NCBI RefSeq assembly: GCF_029603155.1
Contig: NZ_JAPMUA010000001.1
Span: forward strand, 744,001-808,000
Length of the DNA stretch: 64,000 nucleotides
Reading direction: 5' to 3'
Source of the DNA: Galbibacter pacificus
Lineage (GTDB): Bacteria > Bacteroidota > Bacteroidia > Flavobacteriales > Flavobacteriaceae
Shown piece after piece: positions 17,176 through 25,819 of the stretch. Under the pieces are notes generated by a model. The model ran no database searches. It had not been told where the DNA came from and saw nothing but the letters and a program-made list of their open reading frames with translations. Each line of letters begins with the position of its first letter. The first letter of the stretch is position 1. The position numbers and the translations under genes were made by a program.

Positions 17176-17243
17176 AATTAAGAAATAACTAACTCCTAAC
17201 CCTTAATCCCTTTTCACTTATACCTTAATTCATTAATTCCCCA

Positions 17244-19367
17244 TCAATCAATCAAAATTTCTAAAATGGTAATTGCAGCATCGCTTATTTTTGTTCCCGG
17301 TCCAAATACGGCTATGGCGCCGGCATCAAATAAAAATTGATAATCTTGTTGGGGAACAACGCCCCCCACAATTACCATGATGTCGTCCCGGCCATAATTC
17401 TTCAACGATTCAATTACTTGCGGGACCAGTGTTTTATGTCCGCCCGCCAATGAAGAAACCCCCAGAATGTGCACATCATTTTCCACCGCTTGTTTTGCCG
17501 CTTCCTGCGGGGTTTGGAATAGCGGACCAATATCCACGTCAAAACCAACATCTGCATACCCTGTAGCCACTACTTTGGCACCCCGGTCGTGACCGTCTTG
17601 CCCCATTTTGGCGATAAGTATGCGCGGCCTTCTTCCGTCTTGTTCGGCAAAACGATTGGCTAATTCCTTGGCTTTTTCAAAACTCTTGTCGTTTTTCACT
17701 TCTTTGGCGTAAACCCCGCTAAACGATTGTACCTTGGCTTTATACCGACCATAAACTGCTTCTAAAGCAGAAGAAATTTCGCCCAGCGTTGCCCGGTGTT
17801 TAGCGGCTTCTACGGCTAAAGCTAATAAATTTCCTTCGTTTGACTTGGCTGCTTGGGTTAATTTTTTCAACGAAGCCATAACGGTTTCTTTATTTCTGGA
17901 CTTTTTAATAGTATCCAAGCGTTCCACCTGCTGTTTGCGTACCATTTGGTTGTCTACTTCCAGAATTTGCAAGGGATCTTCTTTTTTCAGTTTGTAGTTG
18001 TTAACACCAACAATAATATCCTGTGTACTGTCTATCCGGGCCTGTTTTTTGGCGGCGGCCTGTTCGATTCTCATTTTCGGTACTCCGGCTTCAATTGCTT
18101 TTGTCATTCCCCCCAATTCTTCAACTTCTTCAATAAGTTTCCATGCCTTTTCTGCTATCTCATTGGTAAGGCTTTCCACGTAATAACTTCCGGCCCAAGG
18201 ATCTACGGTTTTGGTAATCAAAGTTTCTTCTTGTAAATATAATTGCGTATTTCTTGCTATTCTTGCCGAAAAGTCGGTTGGCAGTGCAATGGCTTCATCC
18301 AGGGCGTTTGTGTGGAGCGATTGTGTTCCGCCAAAAACAGCGGCAGAAGCCTCTATGCAGGTGCGTGCAACATTGTTAAATGGATCTTGCTCTGTTAGGC
18401 TCCATCCACTTGTTTGGCAATGTGTTCTTAACGATAGGGATTTTTGGTTTTTGGGGTTGAACTGTTTTACCAGCTTTGCCCAAAGCATTCTTCCGGCCCG
18501 CATTTTGGCTATTTCCATAAAATGGTTCATGCCAATTGCCCAGAAGAAAGATAAGCGCGGGGCAAAACGGTCAATGTCCATGCCAGTAGCCAATCCGGTT
18601 TTTATGTATTCCAGACCGTCGGCTAGGGTATAGGCAAGTTCAATATCGGCAGTGGCACCTGCTTCCTGCATATGGTAACCGGAAATGCTAATGCTGTTGA
18701 ATTTTGGCATGTGCTTGCTGGTAAACTCAAAAATATCGGCAATAATTTTCATGGAAGGAGCAGGGGGGTAGATATAAGTATTACGAACCATAAACTCCTT
18801 TAGAATATCATTTTGAATGGTTCCCGACAATGTATTTAAAGGTACGCCCTGTTCTTCGGCGGCTACAATATAAAACGCCATAATGGGAAGTACGGCCCCG
18901 TTCATGGTCATGGAAACCGACATTTTTTCAAGGGGAATGTGGTCGAAAAGAATTTTCATGTCCTCTACCGAATCGATGGCAACCCCGGCTTTACCCACAT
19001 CGCCAACCACACGTTCATGGTCGGAATCGTAACCACGGTGCGTGGCCAGGTCGAAAGCTACCGAGAGCCCCTTTTGTCCGGCGGCAAGATTTCGCCTGTA
19101 AAAAGCATTGCTGTCTTCGGCGGTTGAAAAGCCTGCATATTGCCTAATGGTCCATGGTTTTTGTACGTACATGGTGCTGTACGGCCCCCTTAAATATGGC
19201 GGGAACCCGGCAGCAAAATTGAGATGACCTAAATTTTCGGTGTCTGCTTTTGTATAAACCGGTTTTATGTTAATGCCTTCCGCGGTTTTGTATAAAGCTC
19301 CGGGCTCTGCTTTTTTTTGGACGTTTCTTTTTTTTAGACGTATGTGTTGCAGTTCCTTCCGTTTCAT
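17244..19367 (-). CDS. scpA: Methylmalonyl-CoA mutase, large (catalytic) subunit
   Basis: An adenosylcobalamin-dependent enzyme interconverting methylmalonyl-CoA and succinyl-CoA, in the cytoplasm. The 707-residue chain has the mutase TIM barrel (LRGPYSTMYVQKPWTIRQYAG, then GLSVAFDLATHRGYDSDH) and a C-terminal B12-binding domain with the DxHxxG cobalt-ligand motif DGHDRG at 591-596 and FGPGT near the end. The ATG overlaps the stop of the small-subunit gene by four bases (ATGA), so the subunits are made together. The SDR gene lies 137 bp downstream. Confidence 0.97.
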   Translation of the reverse strand: MKRKELQHIRLKKRNVQKKAEPGALYKTAEGINIKPVYTKADTENLGHLNFAAGFPPYLRGPYSTMYVQKPWTIRQYAGFSTAEDSNAFYRRNLAAGQKGLSVAFDLATHRGYDSDHERVVGDVGKAGVAIDSVEDMKILFDHIPLEKMSVSMTMNGAVLPIMAFYIVAAEEQGVPLNTLSGTIQNDILKEFMVRNTYIYPPAPSMKIIADIFEFTSKHMPKFNSISISGYHMQEAGATADIELAYTLADGLEYIKTGLATGMDIDRFAPRLSFFWAIGMNHFMEIAKMRAGRMLWAKLVKQFNPKNQKSLSLRTHCQTSGWSLTEQDPFNNVARTCIEASAAVFGGTQSLHTNALDEAIALPTDFSARIARNTQLYLQEETLITKTVDPWAGSYYVESLTNEIAEKAWKLIEEVEELGGMTKAIEAGVPKMRIEQAAAKKQARIDSTQDIIVGVNNYKLKKEDPLQILEVDNQMVRKQQVERLDTIKKSRNKETVMASLKKLTQAAKSNEGNLLALAVEAAKHRATLGEISSALEAVYGRYKAKVQSFSGVYAKEVKNDKSFEKAKELANRFAEQDGRRPRILIAKMGQDGHDRGAKVVATGYADVGFDVDIGPLFQTPQEAAKQAVENDVHILGVSSLAGGHKTLVPQVIESLKNYGRDDIMVIVGGVVPQQDYQFLFDAGAIAVFGPGTKISDAAITILEILID

Positions 19368-20737
19368 TTGCTTTCTGTTTTTAAGCGTTGCTGTTCTGAT
19401 GTTTCTGCAATCCGTTGTTCGATTATAGGTGCGATAAGCGTTTTTCTAACTTCGGTCTTTACAAAGGGGTACAATTCCAATTGGTCTTGCATTTGGTCTT
19501 CTTCGTTTTGGTATTTATTGGTCCCGACCAGTATTTTTTGTCCGGCATCAAAGGCCTGTTGTTCTTTTAAGGCATTCTCTTTTATTTTTTTCTGAATTAC
19601 ATGATCCTTCAACTGTTGCAGAAAACCGCCTCCCGATTCTATTTGCTTGAACAATGTTAATGCTTTTTCTGCCATTTCATCAGTAATAGATTCCATGTAA
19701 TAAGATCCATCGGAAGGGTTACGAACCTTGTCGAAATAGCTTTCGTGTTTTAAAATAAGCAACTGGTTTCGCGCAATCCGACCGGCAAATTCGTTGTTTT
19801 TATGATAAATGGCATCATATAAAAGTGTACAAATGGTATTGGAGCCCCCGATAATGGCGCTCATGTATTCCGTAGTGGTACGGAGCATGTTAACATTATA
19901 GTCGTAAAGTGTTTTGTTGCGCTTGGTAGGAATACAATAAACATGGGCTTCATGGTGATTGTTGTATGCTTCTGCAACCGTGCCCCATAATAGGCGTAGC
20001 GCTTTTAGTTTGGCAATTTCAAAAAAATAATTACTTCCTACACTGGTTAAAAAGCAGGGTTTGAAAGCCTTTCCGTCAAGTATGTTTAAATATTCATTAG
20101 CATGTGCCATTGCGTAGGCCAATTGTTGGACCATGTTTGCACCCGCATTTTGGTACAATGATGTATTTATGGCAACGTTTGTTATAATTTGCGGACACGA
20201 GCTGGCCAATGTATGTATTTCCTCAAAGGCTTTCATATCATCCTTTAAACTATTATACCAGTTCCCCGTTTGTGCCAAATGGCCAATAATGTCTATATGA
20301 AGATGGAGCTTGGCCTCTTTATCAGAAAAAAAAGCAATAATATCTCTTACATATGAAGCCGATAAAAATTGAGGCTCAAGGTGCAACTTAATCGATTTAA
20401 AAGGAAAATCCTTAAAAAGTGCCGAAAAATCGGTGGTATTGTCCGGTAATATAAAATGAAGGCTTCCCGTTCCTTTTTGTATGTTGCGCAAGGCTTTGGC
20501 ATTGGCTCCTGCTTCTTGGGTTACATATATTTTCTCGCAAATGTTCCACTTTGGGTTAACGGAAATTTGAGGTTCCTTACCATTGGTAGCACAGTAAAAA
20601 GGTTTTATGTTGATGTCTTCGGGAGTTCTGGTAAGCAATGTTTCATTGTAATCGGCACCATCCAGTTCGACCTGAATTTTTTGTTTCCACTGTTTTTCAG
20701 GTACTCCGGGGAAGTCGCTAAAAAGTGAATTTTGCAT
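19364..20737 (-). CDS. mutA: Methylmalonyl-CoA mutase, small subunit
   Basis: A 457-residue subunit homologous to the mutase barrel but lacking the B12-binding domain; it is the short Bacteroidota form compared with about 620 residues in actinobacteria. Family segments include FSDFPGVPEKQWKQKIQVEL at the start, DINIKPFY, FFEIAKLKALRLLWG and the SYYMESITDEMAEKA block near the C-terminus. It forms the heterodimer with the downstream large subunit and serves a structural role. It lies 128 bp downstream of the FtsB-like gene in a conserved udk-divIC-mutA-scpA order. Confidence 0.95.
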   Translation of the reverse strand: MQNSLFSDFPGVPEKQWKQKIQVELDGADYNETLLTRTPEDINIKPFYCATNGKEPQISVNPKWNICEKIYVTQEAGANAKALRNIQKGTGSLHFILPDNTTDFSALFKDFPFKSIKLHLEPQFLSASYVRDIIAFFSDKEAKLHLHIDIIGHLAQTGNWYNSLKDDMKAFEEIHTLASSCPQIITNVAINTSLYQNAGANMVQQLAYAMAHANEYLNILDGKAFKPCFLTSVGSNYFFEIAKLKALRLLWGTVAEAYNNHHEAHVYCIPTKRNKTLYDYNVNMLRTTTEYMSAIIGGSNTICTLLYDAIYHKNNEFAGRIARNQLLILKHESYFDKVRNPSDGSYYMESITDEMAEKALTLFKQIESGGGFLQQLKDHVIQKKIKENALKEQQAFDAGQKILVGTNKYQNEEDQMQDQLELYPFVKTEVRKTLIAPIIEQRIAETSEQQRLKTESK

Positions 20738-20865
20738 ATTGATTAGTTTTTATCGCCTTGGGCGATATGTTTTTAAGTTTTCTTTTCAATGCCCCGCAGG
20801 TTTATATTGCGGTAGTTTACTTAGATTTCAAATAGCATGGAGAAATTGATTGGCGGGCCTTAAAA

Positions 20866-21192
20866 TTAATTTTGCTCCAAGCTGTCTTCATATTCAATAA
20901 GATAGATTTCTTCATCTTCTTTTTTAAGGTAATATTGCTCCCGCGCAAACTTTTCAAGGTCCTGTTTGCTGTTTAATTTTTTTAAGGTAGCCTTGTCTTT
21001 TTCAATGGCTTCTTTTAAATGGATTTTTTGCTCCTGTAATTTTTTTATTTCATTATTGAGTTCCCGGTGCGTAAACCACCAAGAGTTGGTATCGAAAAAA
21101 AGCATCCAAATAACAAATACGGTAAGTACCAGCACGTAAATATTGCTGAAAAACCTAAACCATCTCGAATTTCGTATCTCTTTAAGTGTCAT
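20866..21192 (-). CDS. Septum formation initiator (FtsB/DivIC family)
   Basis: A 108-residue bitopic division protein. A short cytoplasmic N-terminus precedes a transmembrane helix at about 15-34, a coiled coil at about 42-75 (NNEIKKLQEQKIHLKEAIEK) and the conserved FAREQYYLKKEDEEIYLIE tail (82-100). FtsB/DivIC bridges FtsL and FtsQ in the divisome. It is separated from udk by only two bases and is probably co-transcribed with it and the mutase genes. Confidence 0.9.
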   Translation of the reverse strand: MTLKEIRNSRWFRFFSNIYVLVLTVFVIWMLFFDTNSWWFTHRELNNEIKKLQEQKIHLKEAIEKDKATLKKLNSKQDLEKFAREQYYLKKEDEEIYLIEYEDSLEQN

Positions 21193-21194
21193 AA

Positions 21195-21803
21195 TTACAA
21201 CAGGCGTTCATTTATAATGGTGCGTACAATATCAACGGCAACGGTATTGTATCTATTGTTCGGGATAATAATATCTGCAAATTCCTTGGTAGGCTCAATA
21301 AATTGCTGGTGCATGGGCTTGAGCGTATTTTGGTAGCGCAGCAATACTTCTTCAACATCCCTGCCACGTTCTGAAATATCCCTTTTAATCCTTCTTATCA
21401 ACCGTTCGTCTGAATCTGCATGAACAAATATCTTGATATCGAACAATTCCCGTAGTCTAGGGTTTGTCAATATTAAAATACCTTCCACGATCATTACTTT
21501 CCGCGGATGTGTAAGAATGGTATCCTGTGTACGATTGTGCTTTACAAAAGAATATATGGGCTGTTCAATGACCTGATTGTTCTTTAATGCTTTTAAGTGC
21601 TCGTACAGAAGGTCAAAATCGATGGCCCTTGGATGATCGAAATTTATTTTGGTACGTTCTTCATAATTAAGGTGCGAAGTGTCGTTGTAATAAGAATCTT
21701 GAGAAATCACCCCGACCTCGTTCTCCGGAAGTTCGTTGACTATTTGGTTTACTACCGTTGTTTTTCCACAACCGGTCCCTCCGGCAATCCCTATGATGAG
21801 CAT
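21195..21803 (-). CDS. udk: Uridine kinase
   Basis: A 202-residue P-loop kinase of pyrimidine salvage that phosphorylates uridine and cytidine. Seen: Walker A GGTGCGKTT at residues 8-16, SQDSYY (magnesium/substrate region), NFDHPRAIDFDLL, HPRKVMIVEGILIL (Walker B region), and ERLIRRIKRDISERGRD (lid). Length is normal. It is the first gene of the minus-strand mutase cluster; its promoter should lie just above 21804. Confidence 0.95.
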   Translation of the reverse strand: MLIIGIAGGTGCGKTTVVNQIVNELPENEVGVISQDSYYNDTSHLNYEERTKINFDHPRAIDFDLLYEHLKALKNNQVIEQPIYSFVKHNRTQDTILTHPRKVMIVEGILILTNPRLRELFDIKIFVHADSDERLIRRIKRDISERGRDVEEVLLRYQNTLKPMHQQFIEPTKEFADIIIPNNRYNTVAVDIVRTIINERLL

Positions 21804-22218
21804 ATAGTTTTATTTTTTACAAAAATAACAATTTTAAGGGTTTTTTGTTTTAAAAGTTACAAAGGCTCAGAGATTCAAAGCTTCAATTACTTCGATCCCG
21901 ACCAATAGCATCGGGAGAGAAGTCGGATATTGTCATGAAGAAATATGTTAACAAGCAAATAAGGAAAGGGGGGTGTAGTTCAGAGTTTCATGTTTTGGTC
22001 ATTGTTATGCTGTTATTTAGCCATGATGCTATGTTGTTGAGAGTTGAGAATTTCAAATATAGTTAATAACAATTATAAGCATGAACAAATAACGAGTCCC
22101 TGTTCAATTGTTAAAAGAAAGAAAAAGAATGCTAAAAGTATGGTAAACCTACTCATTGTTATTGTATTACGGTTATTGATTATGTAAATTTATATAGATA
22201 ACAAAAAGCTTAAAAAAG
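21804..22218. other. Intergenic region between udk and the copper-storage gene
   Basis: No gene is supportable in this 415-base divergent gap. It holds a degenerate repeat (21855-21886), a nested palindrome (21889-21923), and AT-rich sequence with GATAAC upstream of 22219 that presumably includes that gene's promoter. Confidence 0.5.
21889..21923. repeat. REP-like nested palindrome
   Basis: Outer arms ACTTC/GAAGT and inner arms TCCCGA/TCGGGA around the loop CCAATAGCA form a 35-base imperfect hairpin. Its GC-rich core stands out in AT-rich surroundings, and similar CCCGA...TCGGG hairpins are familiar as dispersed intergenic repeats in flavobacteria. There is no following T-run, so it is not a classical terminator. 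Confidence 0.55.
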
Positions 22219-22548
22219 ATGAAAAAGAACGATATAATACAAATTTTATACGAATGTGTTGCCGCATGTAATCATTGCGCCGATGCATGTTTGGACGAAA
22301 AGATGGACATGAGCGATTGTATAAGACTCGACAGGGTCTGTGCAACTACGTGCAATGCCCTTGCAGAAGTTTTATCGACCAATTTTAAAGATACTTCAGG
22401 GTTGATTAATTTCTGCTTTTTTGTGTGCCAGCAATGCGAGGAAGAATGCAGCAAACACGAGATGAACCATTGCCGTGAATGCGCAAGAATATGTAAAAAA
22501 TGCGCAGAATCTTGTCAGGAATACCTACAAGAAGTAAAAGTAGCATAA
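22219..22548 (+). CDS. Four-helix-bundle copper-binding (Csp-like, DUF326) protein
   Basis: A 109-residue cytosolic-looking protein with 16 cysteines, largely in CxxxC and CxxC spacing (residues 13, 17, 20, 24, 34, 41, 45, 66, 70, 73, 77, 85, 88, 92, 95, 99). This matches the Csp/DUF326 four-helix bundle that stores Cu(I) along its core. No signal peptide is present, as in cytosolic Csp3. It is followed 20 bases later by a small basic protein gene. The copper role is family inference. Confidence 0.85.
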   Translation: MKKNDIIQILYECVAACNHCADACLDEKMDMSDCIRLDRVCATTCNALAEVLSTNFKDTSGLINFCFFVCQQCEEECSKHEMNHCRECARICKKCAESCQEYLQEVKVA

Positions 22549-22568
22549 TTAACCTTAAATGTAAGACA

Positions 22569-22808
22569 ATGCCAAATCCGAGAATTAAAGATGAAGACAA
22601 GTACGAGGCCCTGCGCGATAAGGGATACAGCAAGCAAAAAGCAGCGCGGATAGCCAATACGCCAAACTCTGGAAAAAAAGGGGGAAAAGCAAAGAAATAT
22701 GAAGACTGGACCAAAGACAATTTGTACGATCAGGCTAAAAAAGTAGGAATTTCCGGGCGGTCCAAAATGAGCAAGAAAGAGCTTATACATGCTTTGCGTA
22801 ATAATTAA
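22569..22808 (+). CDS. Small basic DUF7218/Rho-N-like protein
   Basis: A 79-residue, highly charged protein. The first half (DEDKYEALRDKGYSKQKAARIAN) looks like a helix-hairpin recognition segment, and the second half (WTKDNLYDQAKKVGISGRSK, then SKKELIHALRN) matches the Rho N-terminal/SAP-like fold that binds nucleic acid. The ATG at 22569 is chosen; a longer frame from 22500 would run back into the copper-protein gene. It may be co-transcribed with that gene. I infer a nucleic-acid-binding stress protein. Confidence 0.72.
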   Translation: MPNPRIKDEDKYEALRDKGYSKQKAARIANTPNSGKKGGKAKKYEDWTKDNLYDQAKKVGISGRSKMSKKELIHALRNN

Positions 22809-22884
22809 TTGGCAAATACAATACCTATTATTTTGATATAATGATACTTTAAACAATGGGTAAATAATTTTAACGGCCACAACT

Positions 22885-23241
22885 ATGAAAGCATCATATC
22901 ATTTGTACGGGAACAGGGATGAATCGTACATTAAATTTTTAAACAAAACGCTTGCTTCACTAAAAAAAGACGAATATACAGAGGAGTGCAGGAAACAATT
23001 AAAATTCTTAATCGATATCTACCAGCTTAATGCAAAGCTTCAAAATGCGAACAACCGTTTTACCAAGAAATATTGCGCCTATTGCATTGAAGAAACAGAA
23101 CGGTTTATACAAAATTTTCAAGCTTCGGCAAAAATGAAAAGAGTGGTGTGGATGCTAAAGAAGTTAATAAAAAACTGCGAAAACGTCATCGGGGCATCAA
23201 CCGTGATACAATTAGAAGAAAAACAAGCTTATAAAGTTTAG
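22885..23241 (+). CDS. Hypothetical protein, 118 residues
   Basis: I do not recognise this protein. It is predicted all-alpha and basic, with no signal peptide or membrane helix. Its Cys residues (EECRKQ, KKYCAYC, KNCEN) are few compared with the upstream copper protein. It lies on the same strand 76 bases after the DUF7218-type gene and may belong to the same small stress-type cluster. The ATG at 22885 is the only reasonable start. Confidence 0.6.
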   Translation: MKASYHLYGNRDESYIKFLNKTLASLKKDEYTEECRKQLKFLIDIYQLNAKLQNANNRFTKKYCAYCIEETERFIQNFQASAKMKRVVWMLKKLIKNCENVIGASTVIQLEEKQAYKV

Positions 23242-23347
23242 ATAAAAAGTTGGTTGATAGTTTTTTGAGCCAGATGCTTTCTGGAAACGTAGATTTTTCT
23301 ACCTTGTACCACCAAAACATTAAACAAAAAACCGACTAACTAAAACC

Positions 23348-25027
23348 GTGTACTACCTTTACCTTTATAAGAAATATCTTCTTTTTACGCTGTTATTTAT
23401 AGGCCTTATTGGTTTTTCTCAAGAAAGAAAAAGCACCACCAAAAAATGGCTGGATACCGTTTCTATTCCCGGGTTAAGGTGCAATGCTTATTTAAATAAA
23501 GCCCATGAATATTATGAGCTAAGGGACTTTCCTGTCTTCAAGGTATACAACGACTCTACGCTACTTGTGGCACAATATTACAATTTAAAAGAAGTTCAGG
23601 TCAAGGCTTTGATAAACCTTGGTATTTATTATGATATAGTTGATGAATACGAAAATTCCCTCTCGCTTTACCATAAAGCATTGACCGTGTGCGATTCCCT
23701 TCCGGAAAAAGAGAAGACCAAAATATCCATTTTAGTAAATATAGGTAACGTATACAACAACATCGGGTCTTACCAAAAAGCAATTAAGGCCATGGAAGAA
23801 GTATTGGTTTTATCTGAACTTTATAATGTTTCGGGAATCTCCAAAGTGGCCGCATACAATATTTTGAGCAATGCATATTCTAAATTGGGCGAAGAAGAAA
23901 AGGCCATTGATTATTTAATGAAGATGAAAAATCTAGGGGAGAAGCTACAAAATCACGAGATTGTACTTACTGCGCTGGACAACATTGCCAATGCTTATTA
24001 CAAACAGGGAAAATATGATGAGGTTATAAAAACCGAAACAGCTGCGGCACAATACAGCAATGCCCATCAACCGGGCAATAAAAGGGCCATTACCATGTTA
24101 AACCTTGGAATGGCTTATGTGAAAAAGAAAAATGCACAAAAGGCCATCCAGTATCTTTCTGAAGCACTGGAAATAGCCACGGCCCAAAACGACAAGGAAG
24201 TTCAAAAGGTATGTCATTTGCACCTTGGAAGGGCATACGAACTGAAAGGGGAATACCAAAAATCTTTAAAAGAGCAGGAAATGTACGCACATTTAAGCGA
24301 AAGTTCTTTAAAAGATATTGCCGCCGCCGGGAAGCTCGATGTTAAATATGAGGCCGGACAGGAAAAGAAAATTATAGAAAATCAACTTGAAACAGCTGCA
24401 TCATCCAACAGGAACAAAGAAAAGTTGATAATTGGGAGCGGCACGGCTATTGTTTTTTTGGGTGGAATGCTTTTTTTCTTTATCCGTAAGAAAAGAAAGG
24501 TAGAAAAGGAACGGTTACGTTTTAAACAAAATTTCGATATTCTTTTTGATGAAAACAAAGCCTTGAAAACCAAAATGAAGGAACTTGCCGAAAAATACCG
24601 GGAAAGAAATGAAGAAGTACAAAAAACCATAAAAAGAGGGCCTCAATACAAAAATTCATCTTTAACGCAGCAAGATCGCAAGCGGTATATGAATGGTATT
24701 CTGGACCATATGGAAAAAGAAAAGCCGTATCTGGATTTTGACATCAGCCAATCCGATTTGGCAACAAAACTAAAAATGAGCACGCATCACTTATCTGAAG
24801 TATTGAACTTTTGTTTTGAACAGAATTTTTACAACTTCATTAATATTTATCGGGTAAACGAAGCACAAAAACTCATGCGGGATATCCGCTATAAAGATTA
24901 CAAGGTTCTGGCTATTGGTTACGAGGCCGGATTTAAAAGCAAAACGTCTTTCAACCGGGTTTTTAAAAACCATACCGGACTCACACCTTCTCAATTCCGA
25001 AAAGAAAATAACTTCGAAGACGCATAA
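23348..25027 (+). CDS. TPR-transmembrane-AraC hybrid regulator
   Basis: A 559-residue one-component regulator. An N-terminal hydrophobic signal sequence (LFTLLFIGLIGFSQ) leads into six or so TPR units (about residues 60-330) in the periplasm. A membrane helix follows at about 360-379 (LIIGSGTAIVFLGGMLFFFI), then a coiled linker (about 385-430) and a C-terminal AraC-type HTH (about 450-555) with MSTHHLSEVLNF and the hallmark GFKSKTSFNRVFKNHTGLTPSQFR. The start is GTG at 23348. Such proteins sense an extracytoplasmic cue and act directly on DNA. A T9SS adhesin gene lies 0.8 kb downstream on the same strand and is a plausible target. Confidence 0.88.
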   Translation: MYYLYLYKKYLLFTLLFIGLIGFSQERKSTTKKWLDTVSIPGLRCNAYLNKAHEYYELRDFPVFKVYNDSTLLVAQYYNLKEVQVKALINLGIYYDIVDEYENSLSLYHKALTVCDSLPEKEKTKISILVNIGNVYNNIGSYQKAIKAMEEVLVLSELYNVSGISKVAAYNILSNAYSKLGEEEKAIDYLMKMKNLGEKLQNHEIVLTALDNIANAYYKQGKYDEVIKTETAAAQYSNAHQPGNKRAITMLNLGMAYVKKKNAQKAIQYLSEALEIATAQNDKEVQKVCHLHLGRAYELKGEYQKSLKEQEMYAHLSESSLKDIAAAGKLDVKYEAGQEKKIIENQLETAASSNRNKEKLIIGSGTAIVFLGGMLFFFIRKKRKVEKERLRFKQNFDILFDENKALKTKMKELAEKYRERNEEVQKTIKRGPQYKNSSLTQQDRKRYMNGILDHMEKEKPYLDFDISQSDLATKLKMSTHHLSEVLNFCFEQNFYNFINIYRVNEAQKLMRDIRYKDYKVLAIGYEAGFKSKTSFNRVFKNHTGLTPSQFRKENNFEDA

Positions 25028-25175
25028 TCAATACAAGGGGATCGAAATAGGCACTTAGGACTAAATTACTGGTGTCATTCGTTCGGATGGCACATTTTTA
25101 CAATGAGGCTTCTCTAATATTGTACCGTTCCATAATACTGCCTTGGGCGGGTTTTGGAATCCTAAACAAAGTACA

Positions 25176-25730
25176 ATGAAAAGAATATTGTTTTTAATGG
25201 CCCTGTCCATTTTATTGGTTTTAACTATTTTATTGGCCATGTCTACCTTTCTGGTTTCGTGTAACCGGGAGAACAAACTTCAGTTCGATTTAAGCAAATT
25301 GCCACAAAAGTGGGTGAAACTTACCAAAAATGAAGGTAATTTGGTGATTTTCAATCCGTGTAACGCTGCCAATACAATGTTGTCTATCCATAAAAATGAA
25401 AATGGGTACCGGCTTGTAATCGATGAAGGGCACAAAACTTTCGAACTAAAGGTTGTGGAAGCCATGAAAGTGGCCGACACTCTTTTTTTAAGGGCCAAAT
25501 GGAATTGGTCGGAATCCGAAAAATTGCAGGATATCCGGTTTGTATGGAGCGATGAAGAAAATGGAATTGGGCATTGGGTCACAGTGTATTCCGGGGGCTT
25601 CACTACAGATTTTCCTTATGTAGCTTCTTATAAAAAAGATAGTTTTTCCATTGTAAACGAACCTTGCGAGGCCTGCTGGGGCATAGCATGCGATGAAGTC
25701 CTTGCCGATAAGCAGACCGCATTACCTTAA
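25176..25730 (+). CDS. Hypothetical lipoprotein
   Basis: A 184-residue protein starting at ATG 25176; a frame from 25143 adds only non-signal residues. A hydrophobic N-terminus ends in a lipobox-like LVSC, so the protein is probably lipidated. The mature part has no recognised domain. It is rich in beta-type segments and carries CEACWGIACDE, a Cys cluster, near the C-terminus. It sits between the TPR-AraC regulator and the LRR adhesin, all on the plus strand. Function unknown. Confidence 0.6.
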   Translation: MKRILFLMALSILLVLTILLAMSTFLVSCNRENKLQFDLSKLPQKWVKLTKNEGNLVIFNPCNAANTMLSIHKNENGYRLVIDEGHKTFELKVVEAMKVADTLFLRAKWNWSESEKLQDIRFVWSDEENGIGHWVTVYSGGFTTDFPYVASYKKDSFSIVNEPCEACWGIACDEVLADKQTALP

Positions 25731-25819
25731 AAAGAAGTGCCATCCGTGCGGGTGGAACGCTTTTTAGTCGGTGCTTGTTTATACTTGCGCCTTGAAAACC
25801 CTGAATCAAGTAAAAAAAA

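Noticed and set aside
18211..18633. 140-codon plus-strand frame
   Set aside because: It is antisense to the methylmalonyl-CoA mutase large subunit, whose motifs are certain.
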